In this document: positions 1 through 7,697 of the stretch, piece by piece | How the letters are laid out: every line of letters starts with the position of its first letter | Numbering within the stretch: position 1 is the stretch's first letter | NCBI GenBank assembly: GCA_964369965.1 | Contig: CAYJGF010000031.1 | Coordinates: forward strand, 1 to 16,719 | Direction: 5' to 3' | DNA length: 16,719 nt | Origin: CAYJBH01 sp964369965 | Lineage (GTDB): Bacteria; Bacillota; Clostridia; Oscillospirales; Ruminococcaceae | Made by a program: the position numbers and the translations under genes | The notes under the pieces: generated by a model | What the model saw: only the letters and a program-made list of their open reading frames with translations | The model's database searches: none | What the model was told of the DNA's origin: nothing

Positions 1-3000
1 CACCGCTCGGGGTTGCGTCGGGGTCGGTTGACGGCGCAGGCGCAGGGGCAGGTGACGGTGCCGGCGATGAAGGGTTGGTAATCGTTATATCGTTATACCA
101 CGATATATTGTTTTGTGCAATCGGATTTCCGATGGAGTCAAAAACCGTTTTTTGCCATAGGCTTGTCGTTTTCACCTCTTCGACACTATCGTTATAGTTG
201 AGCTGATATTCTATGCTCAAAGTTCCACCTGTCGGGACGACAATGCGATTAATGACTATTTCGTTTGTGCCGTCGGTGATGTTTGTGTAGGTGTAATCAT
301 CGGCTTCGAGAATTGTCTCTACATCCGCACCACCGACAGTTGTTCTCACCGTAATCCCACCTGTCGGGTCAAAGGTAAATCCTTTTGGCAAAATCTCGGT
401 GAAACTGCCGATGTGATAGTGTGTGGGTGTAGCGTTTGATGTTATCGTGGTTTCAACATCGAATGTCGTGCCGTTTTCAATGGGGTTACCGCCGTTATAT
501 ACCGTTTTTGCGGTGAATGGTTGGATGTGAAGTTTGTCGCTGGTTAAGAGCGTTTCCGGCTCGCCGTCGAGTGTTAAGCTTGCCTGCATAGCGATATAAT
601 AATAGTTGGTTGATATCGGATTTGCAGAAAACTCCGGTGTGAACTTATTTCTGACCGGCAACTCGAACTCAAAGCGCACCGTTTCTCCTGCCGCTATTTC
701 CGATAGACCGGCGGTGTCAATAGTGATAATATTAGTTGCAGATTCAAAAGTGTATAGGACAGATGAAGTCAATTCAGTGCTATCCTCGCTGACAAGTTTT
801 ATTATCGCACTCGGTTTTGTCGCAGGATCTATAACTTCAAAAACAGAATTGTCAATATAGTCGGCGTAGTTGCCGAGATTGATGCTAATATCAAAACCGT
901 CAAGGGCTAAAGCGTCGGTTGCCGAATTGTTGATTATCTCAAGCGCTGTCGTGATGCTCATGCCTGCCGTGGTGTAGCCTATTGTCGCATCACCGAACAA
1001 CATTCTTGCGCTATAAGCCGTGGTATCCACCGAGCCGGTGCCGTCAAAACCGGTATGTTGCGCCGGTCGCGTCGTCGCATACGGCACTGTTGTCACAGGT
1101 GTCTCGCCGGCAGGGGTCGGATACGGCGCGGTGTCCTGCCAACCGGCAAGCTGATTATTGCCGTAGGTCGACAACCATGTCCTATTGATAAACTCGCTCG
1201 CCATGCCGACAACATCAAAGAGATTTGCCGCATCCGGATCATAGAAAATGCCGGTATTGTAGGCATAGTCTATCCAGTTAGTATTATCGCCGGAATAGCG
1301 CGCACCGGACAGGAAGATGTTGTTTTCGACACCTATAAAATTATTAGCTGTTATTCCGGGACCTACAACATCGGGAGCAAGTCGCAACATCTGCGGATTA
1401 CCAATGATCGGATATTCTATAGGAGCTCCGCCACCGGTTGGTGCACCGGTTGAGTCGGTATCCAGTATTGGGGTAGGCGCAAGATAGAGATTGTTGCTTA
1501 TTTCAACTGCATTTGAGGTGGCTGTTACGGCATTTGACGTCATATCATCACCACCACCTACAATGCCGCCTATTGAGTAAAGAATTATGTTGTTGGTCGT
1601 CGCAGAATCTATATCATACCCAAAATTTACCGGAATTATCGGATTGCTGTCAATATCCACCTTATTGTAGATAAAGTAGTTGTCTTTTATAACACCGCCA
1701 TCGGGGTTGGTATCGGTTGCACCGACAATGCCGACAAGACCACCGGCAAAGCTGTTGCGCACAGAGACCGTCGTGTTTATTGCACCGGAGTTTTGCAGTG
1801 TGCCGCTGTTAACACCGATAATACCACCCGCTCCCTGTTTATACTGTTGATAGGTATCGCCATTGCCTGTTAACACCCTTGTTATTGCACTGTCGATAAT
1901 TGTCACATTGTTCACTGTGCCGGAATTTATCGCCACAACACCGCCAAGATTTGTCGGGGTATTGCCGTTAAAATTTTTCGCGCCGTGCACCGTCGAATTT
2001 GTGACCGTCACATCCTCTATTGTTCCTGCATTTAATACGGCAAGTGTAGCACCGCTTACTGTCCCACTCGCTGTGATATTAAAGTTATTCAGTGTGAGGT
2101 CGTGAATTTTACCTGATGCTGCGACCTCCTCAAAAAGTGCAATGCCGTTTGTGTTACCGGAATTTCTCACAAGGTTATTTATCGTCCTGCCGTTGCCGTT
2201 ATAATCCCCTGCAAAGGCATAGTTGATAGCAGCTATGGGTCTGTCGTCCTCACTTCCGGGTGGGTATAATCCCGGCCACCCAAGATACTCACTGGTGTCG
2301 TACTTTAAATTTTCAAAAATTTCACCGCCGGGATTGCTACTGCTCGAAACAAAATATGACCAACTATCTGCATTGAGATTAGCCGCACCCCCCGGATATT
2401 CCTCATAATAATTGAGCATATCAAGATTAATTTCCTGAATAAAGCTCGAGGTGTGCGAGGTGGAATTGTCAAATCTACCGATATTGTTGATATGACGTGG
2501 CGACCTGATGATATAAGGGGTGCTCGGGTTGGCATTGCTTGTATAAATTGACTTTGCATATAGTGGGTTGATATATGACGCGCTGCTGTTTTTGCCGTTG
2601 GACATGGAGATACTCACTATATCATTGTCAATTGCATCGTCTGCGATCGCCTGAAAATCGCTGTTATCGATGGTCAACACCGTCTCAATGTCGGTTGAGG
2701 AGGGGTCGGATCTGAATCGGTCGGTAAAATCGTTATACCAATCATTTTCACCGTATCTTGACAACCAACTGCCTATCTCGTCCGTTATTACGGTGTCGTT
2801 GATGGTGAGGGTGAAATCCTCCGACTCCAGCATGGTGTAAGGTCGGTTGACCTTGACGGCATAACCGTCGTGCAGTATACGATAGTTTTGCTCGGCATCT
2901 GTGTCTTTTAGTGTGTTTGCAACTATAGCACCATCGGCACCAATCTGGTATATACCCACCTCGGGATTTCTCACATCATTCTTGTTACCGTATATCTCAT

Positions 3001-5464
3001 AGTAAACAAATTCTGCTTCAAAAGGCTCCAGCTTTGTCACCGGCCAGCTAAAATCAAATTTATAGCTACTGTCTATATCATAAAAATTGGGTAGCAGATT
3101 TCCATAATAGGGGTAAGGATAGTTGTCGGTCGTCCATGTGGTAACCTGCAACGGGTCAGCTACAGCACCGACAAACTTATAGTCCACAATTCCGGCTAAA
3201 TTTGTCATAAAATTCAGATAAAAATCACTTGTAATATCATTCATATCGGCGTACAGATCATTTGTGCTTATGCCCTGACCGAGACCGTCGGTCACAGTGT
3301 CGACATTGTAATTAAACGGTGTCGTCGCGACGATGTCATTGTCGGTGTGCAGTGCCTCACCTATCAAATAATAACAACTGTTGTCGTCGATAGCGTCCTG
3401 CGCGTAATCGTTGTGCTGTGGTGCAGCCGAATTGTAATTTGTACCTACTATGGGGTTGATATAATAACTTACACCCGACACCTCAATAGGCTCCGACGGT
3501 GCCGGCGCAAGATAAAGTATATGATGGATAGAGTCGGTCGCGGCGGCGTCATTAATATAACCCACAACTCCGCCGACAAAATCACCATTCATGTTGGAGC
3601 CGTCATGATCTGCAAGTACATTTGGGTCATCATAGTCCATCACCGGCGTGGTTGCACCGCTTGACATTATAGTGACATTATGAATAGAACCGGAGCTTTG
3701 TCCCGCGACGACACCTGCATATCTGCCATCGTCTTTAACATAATACAGATGAGATGTTCTGTTTTTAACCTCAACTTTTGGGTCGATAAACATGACATGG
3801 GAGAACTCACCTTCCTCACCGATGATCTCAAAAAGACCTACCGAGCGTGTGCCTGTATCTTGATCGAGAGTTCCCATATCCGGATTTGTGTCGGGGTTGA
3901 CATTAAATATATTGAGGTTTTGCAGGCTTAGCATTGCGATGTCGCCGTCCGTCTCGGTGTGCTCACCGGTGTATTTGCCCTCAAGTGTCGGCAGTGGGGA
4001 CAGTATTAAATTCCAGTTGCCGGACGCGTCGACAAAATCTCCATCGACGGTGGTATTGTTAATTATACCGTCCTCGCTCGCAAGGTCGATGTCCTCTATC
4101 TGATAAAAGGTGTGTGTGCTGTTGTTTGCAACATATCGAATGTTATTGAGGTGGCGCGCGGTGGCGATGTTGTTTGTGTCCGCCACATTTTCCGGCAGGG
4201 TGTTGTTGTTATACTGCGTCGCGAAGAATGGATTTTTAGCATTGGAGGTGACGGTGAGGATACCGCCCTCCTCGGCGATGGTTGCGACGATGTCGGTGTT
4301 CGCATCGAGGGTCAAGGGATTGTCGGCGGTGTCGACAAGTGAGGTTATGGAGTATTTGGCGCGCTCGGCATTCTCGCTCGACAGGTCGCCGCCGACATAG
4401 TCGAGGACAAGTATAAACCGTGCAAACTCATCGTCTACATTGTAACCGCTCGGCGTGTCGTTGCGGTATATTAAAACATTGCCGCGCGCATCGAAATTTT
4501 CAAGGGCGGTCTCAAAACTCTCGTTCTCAGCAAAACCGGACAGGTCATAGTCGTTCAGCAGTGCCGAGCCGGCGAGCGTGATGTCAAAGAGTGGTGTCGT
4601 CGCGGCACTCAGCGAGGTTTTTTCGACAAATATTTCGAGATAAAGCGCGTTTTGCAGTGGGGCATCGGCATCGACAAGCGGTCGATTATAGCGATAAAGT
4701 CCGTCGGCGTGCTCCACGTCGTAGCTATCCGGCAGACCATCGTCATAGCCATCGTACATGTGAATGGACATCTGATAGCTACGGTCGGGGGGGTGATCGC
4801 CGGTGTAGTCGACACCGTAGTATCCCTGCAAACGTTGCTCTGCAATATCGTCATACGGCTCACCGCGCTCCCCTTGTATGGACGAAAATAAACCGTTGTC
4901 CTCGTAGGTGAACTCTGTTACCGTCGATAAATCGCTATAAAAGACGGACAAGACCTTGCCGGTAAGTATATTGTACTCCAAAAGAATTGCACCGTGCATT
5001 ATGGAGTGATCGCGTATCGCCGGTGCGAGCAGTTGATAGAGTGGGTCCGACATCATGGTGACGTCAAAACCTGCCTCTTTTGAGAGGTAGCGCACGTAAT
5101 CGTCCTGCCCGTTTTCAAGGTCAGCGGTGGGGTAGTTGCCACCATCGCCGCCGAGCTCGTCATAGACGTTGTTTGTATTTATAAGCCCTGCGTCTAACTC
5201 GTCGATGAAGTTCCCGTCTGCGTCGGTCTCAAAATATCGACCGGCAACAATACCGCCGTAGGCACTTTTCAGGTTGCCGAGCGCGCGCAGTTGGGTGAGC
5301 TGATTTTGGGCGGTTAAGTAGAGGGTCTGGGCGGTCTCGGTTCGCGCCTGTTGCTCCGCCTCACGGATATAGTCCATCAAAGGCGGCGCACCGATTAAAG
5401 CCGAAATCGCGAGTACCGCGAGAACAGCTATCATCTCTATAAGTGTAAAACCTTTTTTAAACAT
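1..5464 (-). CDS. Giant prepilin-like surface protein with GLUG-type repeats (partial, C-terminus outside window)
   Basis: I translated this frame end to end and found no stop from the ATG at 5464 to the window edge, giving at least 1,821 codons. The N-terminus is a class III (type IV pilin) signal: leader MFKKG, then FTLIEMIAVLAVLAISALIG with Glu5, then a helical stretch (DYIREAEQQARTETAQ). PilD, encoded just upstream, should cleave after Gly5. The rest is Asp/Asn/Thr-rich and extracellular in character, with a single Cys near residue 697. Two modules start with an RHxNNI...DI(D/N)L pattern (about residues 434-460 and 986-1016) and are followed by GLUG-like units such as GGVVAINSGTVNNVTI (about 575-655 and 1130-1306). 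Residues about 1500-1766 look like beta-sandwich repeats of the DUF11/surface-protein kind, followed by a Pro/Ala/Ser linker (about 1798-1820). An AGAGGG-like ribosome site precedes the ATG. Likely role: a pilus-associated or pilin-anchored adhesin. The function is inferred; the pilin signal is seen directly. Confidence 0.9.
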   Translation of the reverse strand, partial: MFKKGFTLIEMIAVLAVLAISALIGAPPLMDYIREAEQQARTETAQTLYLTAQNQLTQLRALGNLKSAYGGIVAGRYFETDADGNFIDELDAGLINTNNVYDELGGDGGNYPTADLENGQDDYVRYLSKEAGFDVTMMSDPLYQLLAPAIRDHSIMHGAILLEYNILTGKVLSVFYSDLSTVTEFTYEDNGLFSSIQGERGEPYDDIAEQRLQGYYGVDYTGDHPPDRSYQMSIHMYDGYDDGLPDSYDVEHADGLYRYNRPLVDADAPLQNALYLEIFVEKTSLSAATTPLFDITLAGSALLNDYDLSGFAENESFETALENFDARGNVLIYRNDTPSGYNVDDEFARFILVLDYVGGDLSSENAERAKYSITSLVDTADNPLTLDANTDIVATIAEEGGILTVTSNAKNPFFATQYNNNTLPENVADTNNIATARHLNNIRYVANNSTHTFYQIEDIDLASEDGIINNTTVDGDFVDASGNWNLILSPLPTLEGKYTGEHTETDGDIAMLSLQNLNIFNVNPDTNPDMGTLDQDTGTRSVGLFEIIGEEGEFSHVMFIDPKVEVKNRTSHLYYVKDDGRYAGVVAGQSSGSIHNVTIMSSGATTPVMDYDDPNVLADHDGSNMNGDFVGGVVGYINDAAATDSIHHILYLAPAPSEPIEVSGVSYYINPIVGTNYNSAAPQHNDYAQDAIDDNSCYYLIGEALHTDNDIVATTPFNYNVDTVTDGLGQGISTNDLYADMNDITSDFYLNFMTNLAGIVDYKFVGAVADPLQVTTWTTDNYPYPYYGNLLPNFYDIDSSYKFDFSWPVTKLEPFEAEFVYYEIYGNKNDVRNPEVGIYQIGADGAIVANTLKDTDAEQNYRILHDGYAVKVNRPYTMLESEDFTLTINDTVITDEIGSWLSRYGENDWYNDFTDRFRSDPSSTDIETVLTIDNSDFQAIADDAIDNDIVSISMSNGKNSSASYINPLYAKSIYTSNANPSTPYIIRSPRHINNIGRFDNSTSHTSSFIQEINLDMLNYYEEYPGGAANLNADSWSYFVSSSSNPGGEIFENLKYDTSEYLGWPGLYPPGSEDDRPIAAINYAFAGDYNGNGRTINNLVRNSGNTNGIALFEEVAASGKIHDLTLNNFNITASGTVSGATLAVLNAGTIEDVTVTNSTVHGAKNFNGNTPTNLGGVVAINSGTVNNVTIIDSAITRVLTGNGDTYQQYKQGAGGIIGVNSGTLQNSGAINTTVSVRNSFAGGLVGIVGATDTNPDGGVIKDNYFIYNKVDIDSNPIIPVNFGYDIDSATTNNIILYSIGGIVGGGDDMTSNAVTATSNAVEISNNLYLAPTPILDTDSTGAPTGGGAPIEYPIIGNPQMLRLAPDVVGPGITANNFIGVENNIFLSGARYSGDNTNWIDYAYNTGIFYDPDAANLFDVVGMASEFINRTWLSTYGNNQLAGWQDTAPYPTPAGETPVTTVPYATTRPAQHTGFDGTGSVDTTAYSARMLFGDATIGYTTAGMSITTALEIINNSATDALALDGFDISINLGNYADYIDNSVFEVIDPATKPSAIIKLVSEDSTELTSSVLYTFESATNIITIDTAGLSEIAAGETVRFEFELPVRNKFTPEFSANPISTNYYYIAMQASLTLDGEPETLLTSDKLHIQPFTAKTVYNGGNPIENGTTFDVETTITSNATPTHYHIGSFTEILPKGFTFDPTGGITVRTTVGGADVETILEADDYTYTNITDGTNEIVINRIVVPTGGTLSIEYQLNYNDSVEEVKTTSLWQKTVFDSIGNPIAQNNISWYNDITITNPSSPAPSPAPAPAPSTDPDATPSG

Positions 5465-5478
5465 CTTCCCTCTTTAAG

Positions 5479-6243
5479 TTATGTTAATAAACTGAAATAC
5501 CACCCTGATATAATATCGCCTAAAAATGTGCCTGTTACACAGCCAAATGTAAGTGCAGGACAAAACGGCATTTTTTTATTATATTCGCGCTTAAAAATTA
5601 TCTTTCTTATAATCAACACCACGCCAATCGAGCCCATTATTAAGATTGCCGCAAGGAATGAAACTACAATACTTTTTGCGCCGAGCAGTAGCCCTGCCGC
5701 CGCCATGAGTTTGATGTCCGCACCTCCGAAACCTCCGGTAATAATCGCGATTATAAGCATTGGTATGCTCACTATAACCGCACCGAGTAGGTAATACCAA
5801 AATTCGTCTACTCGAAAATACATACAGGCAAGTGCAAGAATTGCAATGCATATATGCAATCTGTCCGGCACCTCCATGGTGTCAAGATCGATAAAGGTGA
5901 TAACAATCAGTATGGCGAAGAATATTGCGTATACCGCCGCAAAGACAATGCTGTACGGTGCAATAAAGTATCCGCAAAGTGCGAACAATATCGCCGTGAG
6001 CAGCTCCACCGCCGCGTATCGCGGTGATATTTTCGCCTTGCAGTGACGGCATCTCCCTCGAAGTGCGAGGAATGACAGCACCGGAACAAGCTCCAATGGG
6101 GATAGCGTCTCATCACATTTCGGGCAATAGCTGCGCCCTTTTGCAACCGAAATATTTTTTGGCATACGATAGATACACACGTTCAAAAAGCTGCCGATAA
6201 CAAGCCCGAACACTGCGAAGATGACCGTTATATAAATACTCAT
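5479..6243 (-). CDS. pilD: Prepilin peptidase / N-methyltransferase PilD
   Basis: This 254-residue polytopic membrane protein is the bifunctional enzyme that cuts prepilin leaders after Gly and methylates the new N-terminal Phe. Visible marks are the N-terminal GSFLNVCIYRMP signature (residues 17-28), two CxxC pairs (C40/C43 and C65/C68) of the zinc-type cytoplasmic domain, and the two aspartates of the aspartic peptidase site: D119 in FIDLDTMEVPD and D176 in GGADIKL. The length is normal for the family. The start overlaps the stop of the upstream prepilin gene by four bases (ATGA), and AGGAGG lies about 10 bases before the ATG, so the two are translationally coupled. Its substrates are the five upstream prepilins and the giant protein that starts 15 bases downstream. 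Identification is firm. Confidence 0.96.
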   Translation of the reverse strand: MSIYITVIFAVFGLVIGSFLNVCIYRMPKNISVAKGRSYCPKCDETLSPLELVPVLSFLALRGRCRHCKAKISPRYAAVELLTAILFALCGYFIAPYSIVFAAVYAIFFAILIVITFIDLDTMEVPDRLHICIAILALACMYFRVDEFWYYLLGAVIVSIPMLIIAIITGGFGGADIKLMAAAGLLLGAKSIVVSFLAAILIMGSIGVVLIIRKIIFKREYNKKMPFCPALTFGCVTGTFLGDIISGWYFSLLT

Positions 6244-6746
6244 GGCAGGTCGTCCTCCTCTATCCCTTCGGTGTCAAACTCCTGCCCTGTGTTAAAACTG
6301 TTGACGATATTGTCGGGCTGTGAGGTGATTATATACTGCTGTGTCGCTTCACTGTATTCGCAGACTATATCCTCACCCTGCCACGTGACATCGGCGACAG
6401 CGCCCTGTTCAATGGAGTATGAAAACTCACCGCTAAAATCCGCCGGCAGATAATCTTTGAGATCGATATAAAACTTTTCTATCTCCTCCTGGCTCTGTGA
6501 TATATGATTGTCCAGCGTCCTCGGGGTCAGCTCCTCAATTGTTTGAATATCGAGGTTTTGAATAAGTGCCGCCTGCAATGATATGACAAGCACCTTTGTG
6601 TTTGCCATGGCGTCGGTGTTCCTACCGTTTTGAATGTATCTTGTGACCATGGGGAGGGTTACGAGTAGCATCAACACTATGACACAGACCATAACAATAA
6701 GTTCCAGCACGGTAAAGCCGGATTTATATGTTTTTGTGTGTGACAT
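6240..6746 (-). CDS. Divergent minor prepilin
   Basis: This 168-residue protein carries a prepilin leader of ten residues (MSHTKTYKSG) followed by FTVLELIVMVCVIVLMLLVT, with the conserved Glu5 of type IV pilins. Its distal part (about residues 95-125) has a SGEFSYSIEQG...VTWQG stretch that resembles the GEFRF...INW block of the four neighbouring pilins, so it is probably a remote paralog. Unlike them it contains cysteines, one in the membrane helix and one near residue 128, and it has an acidic tail. An AAGGAA site lies 8 bases before the ATG. Its stop overlaps pilD. The low similarity to the array and its position after a hairpin suggest a minor pilin that primes or caps the pilus rather than a main subunit; this role is inferred. 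Confidence 0.88.
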   Translation of the reverse strand: MSHTKTYKSGFTVLELIVMVCVIVLMLLVTLPMVTRYIQNGRNTDAMANTKVLVISLQAALIQNLDIQTIEELTPRTLDNHISQSQEEIEKFYIDLKDYLPADFSGEFSYSIEQGAVADVTWQGEDIVCEYSEATQQYIITSQPDNIVNSFNTGQEFDTEGIEEDDLP

Positions 6747-6790
6747 AGTTTATGTTCCTTAGTATTTTTGTATGGATAATTTTTTTGGTA

Positions 6791-6815
6791 CCGTGCCGGG
6801 GAGTGCCCGGCACGG
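6791..6815. repeat. GC-rich perfect hairpin after the last array pilin
   Basis: CCGTGCCGGG, loop GAGTG, CCCGGCACGG form a 10-bp perfect stem in the 85-base gap between prepilin paralog 1 and the minor prepilin. Neither strand has a T-tract directly after the stem (the minus strand reads TACCAAAAAAA), so it is not a standard intrinsic terminator. It could protect the 3' end of a processed pilin transcript or reduce read-through to pilD and the giant gene. Confidence 0.75.
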
Positions 6816-6850
6816 GTTTAGGGGTTAGGGGTTATGGGGTTGCGGGTGGG
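6814..6850 (+). repeat. G-quadruplex-type motif (six G-tracts)
   Basis: On the plus strand, GGG, GGGG, GGGG, GGGG, GGG and GGG are separated by short loops (TTTA, TTA, TTAT, TTGC, T). This meets the usual G3+ N1-7 pattern for a G-quadruplex. It overlaps the last codons and stop of prepilin paralog 1, whose template strand is the G-rich one, and abuts the hairpin at 6791-6815. Confidence 0.7.
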
Positions 6851-7395
6851 TCTCCGATTGTAAATGTTGCAATAGCTGCTGGTAAAGTGTTGGCTGTACC
6901 GTTATCAGAAAGATAACCGGTATATCCGTCTAAAGCATGATACAGCATTGTAGAATCGGTACCTGTTGCACCCTCACGACGGAATGCTACCCAGTTGATG
7001 CTGCCGGTAGAGTTGTTAAAACCAAAGCGGAATTCGCCTTTAAAGTTTGCACCAAGAAATGCAAGAACTGCCTCCGCATACTCATCGGGATTAGTTGCGT
7101 TTGCTGCATCTGCCTCAAGCACATCTATATCAAGATAAGTTTTAGATGTGGAGTTGTTTGCCGTTGTAGTAACTGCACCCGTCATTGTCCCCGGGGAGAT
7201 CTTAGTCGCCGCCGCCTCCAGTGCGGTAAAGACTGTCTTTGCCGCGCCGGAGTCCGCTGTCTCCTGCGCGTCTCTGCGGTAGCCGGCAACGGCAGGCACC
7301 GCGATTGTGATTAAGATGACGATGATAAGTATCACCACCAGCATCTCAATCAGGGTGAAACCCTTTTTGTTTTTTAGCTTCAATAATTTTTGCAT
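6832..7395 (-). CDS. Type IV prepilin, paralog 1 (most divergent of the four)
   Basis: This 187-residue prepilin has a 12-residue Lys-rich leader ending in KKG, then FTLIEMLVVILIIVILITIA and the AVAGYRRDAQETAD segment shared with the three upstream pilins. The distal part has the family block LGANFKGEFRFGF (residues 114-126), then SINWVAF and a GYLSDNG turn. The middle (about 65-105) is Ala/Thr/Asn-rich and differs from the paralogs. There is no Cys, so no classical pilin D-loop disulfide. It is set apart from the other three by a 302-base spacer with repeats and is followed by a GC-rich hairpin. An AAAGGG site precedes the ATG. It may be the main subunit with separately tuned expression, but that is only an inference. 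Confidence 0.94.
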   Translation of the reverse strand: MQKLLKLKNKKGFTLIEMLVVILIIVILITIAVPAVAGYRRDAQETADSGAAKTVFTALEAAATKISPGTMTGAVTTTANNSTSKTYLDIDVLEADAANATNPDEYAEAVLAFLGANFKGEFRFGFNNSTGSINWVAFRREGATGTDSTMLYHALDGYTGYLSDNGTANTLPAAIATFTIGDPPATP

Positions 7396-7502
7396 AGTCT
7401 GTCCCTTTCTTTAATAAATACTTATATATTATCACCGCCCTTTTGATGGAGCGAGTTAATATCGGTTTTAACAACAATGATGTCACGATGACGTTGTTTA
7501 TC

Positions 7503-7587
7503 TGTAGGGGCGACCTTTGGTCGTCCGTCCCATACGGTGGGTGCGTGTGACCGGTGGTTTCGGGAGGAGCAGAGCCCCTCTCCTACA
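7503..7587. repeat. Short MITE-like element with TGTAGG...CCTACA ends
   Basis: The element starts TGTAGGGGCGACC and ends CTCTCCTACA, giving imperfect terminal inverted repeats (TGTAGG/CCTACA, with TGTAGGAGAG at the far end on the other strand). Just inside the left end, GGGCGACC-TTT-GGTCGTCC folds into an 8-bp hairpin with one G-T pair. From memory, TGTAGGGGCGACC repeats are common between genes in some Clostridia. It has no coding capacity. Confidence 0.55.
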
Positions 7588-7619
7588 TATCCTGCTCGAC
7601 CATTTGCTATCCTGTTATG

Positions 7620-7688
7620 TGTAGGGGCGACATCGGTGTCACAGTTACATTATGCGACGCACATCATATAGATGCCCTCCGTTCTACA
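7620..7688. repeat. Second MITE-like element with TGTAG...CTACA ends
   Basis: It starts with the same 12 bases (TGTAGGGGCGAC) as the element at 7503 and ends in TTCTACA, so TGTAG/CTACA ends are kept while the inside differs (GACA-TCGG-TGTC small hairpin). It lies 32 bases from the first copy in the same orientation, and its right end is 9 bases before the stop of prepilin paralog 2. Confidence 0.5.
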
Positions 7689-7697
7689 TCTTCCAAT

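Larger units (their letters stand above)
7396..7697. other. 302-base spacer between prepilin paralogs 2 and 1
   Basis: This is the only long gap inside the pilus cluster. It contains two short repeat elements (7503-7587 and 7620-7688; the second ends just before the stop of paralog 2). Its left part (7396-7440), which is the leader of paralog 1 on the minus strand, is AT-rich and includes TGATAAT, a possible -10 region, but no good -35 box at the right distance. I see no intrinsic terminator with a T-tract. A separate promoter for paralog 1 is possible but not shown. Confidence 0.5.

Noticed and set aside
606..4911. Several plus-strand open frames of 60-130 codons over the giant protein gene
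   Set aside because: The minus-strand frame is open over the full 5.4 kb and has clear protein-like repeats; the plus-strand frames are by-products.
6791..6815. Intrinsic terminator after the pilin array
   Set aside because: The stem is strong but no T-tract follows on the minus strand, so it is listed as a hairpin only.
6817..6840. Telomere-like TTAGGGG repeats
   Set aside because: Only about three imperfect copies, overlapping a pilin stop codon; there is no other sign of a linear replicon end.
7503..7688. CRISPR-like pair of repeats
   Set aside because: Only two copies of a 12-base shared start with different following sequence and palindromic ends; no regular spacers and no cas genes.
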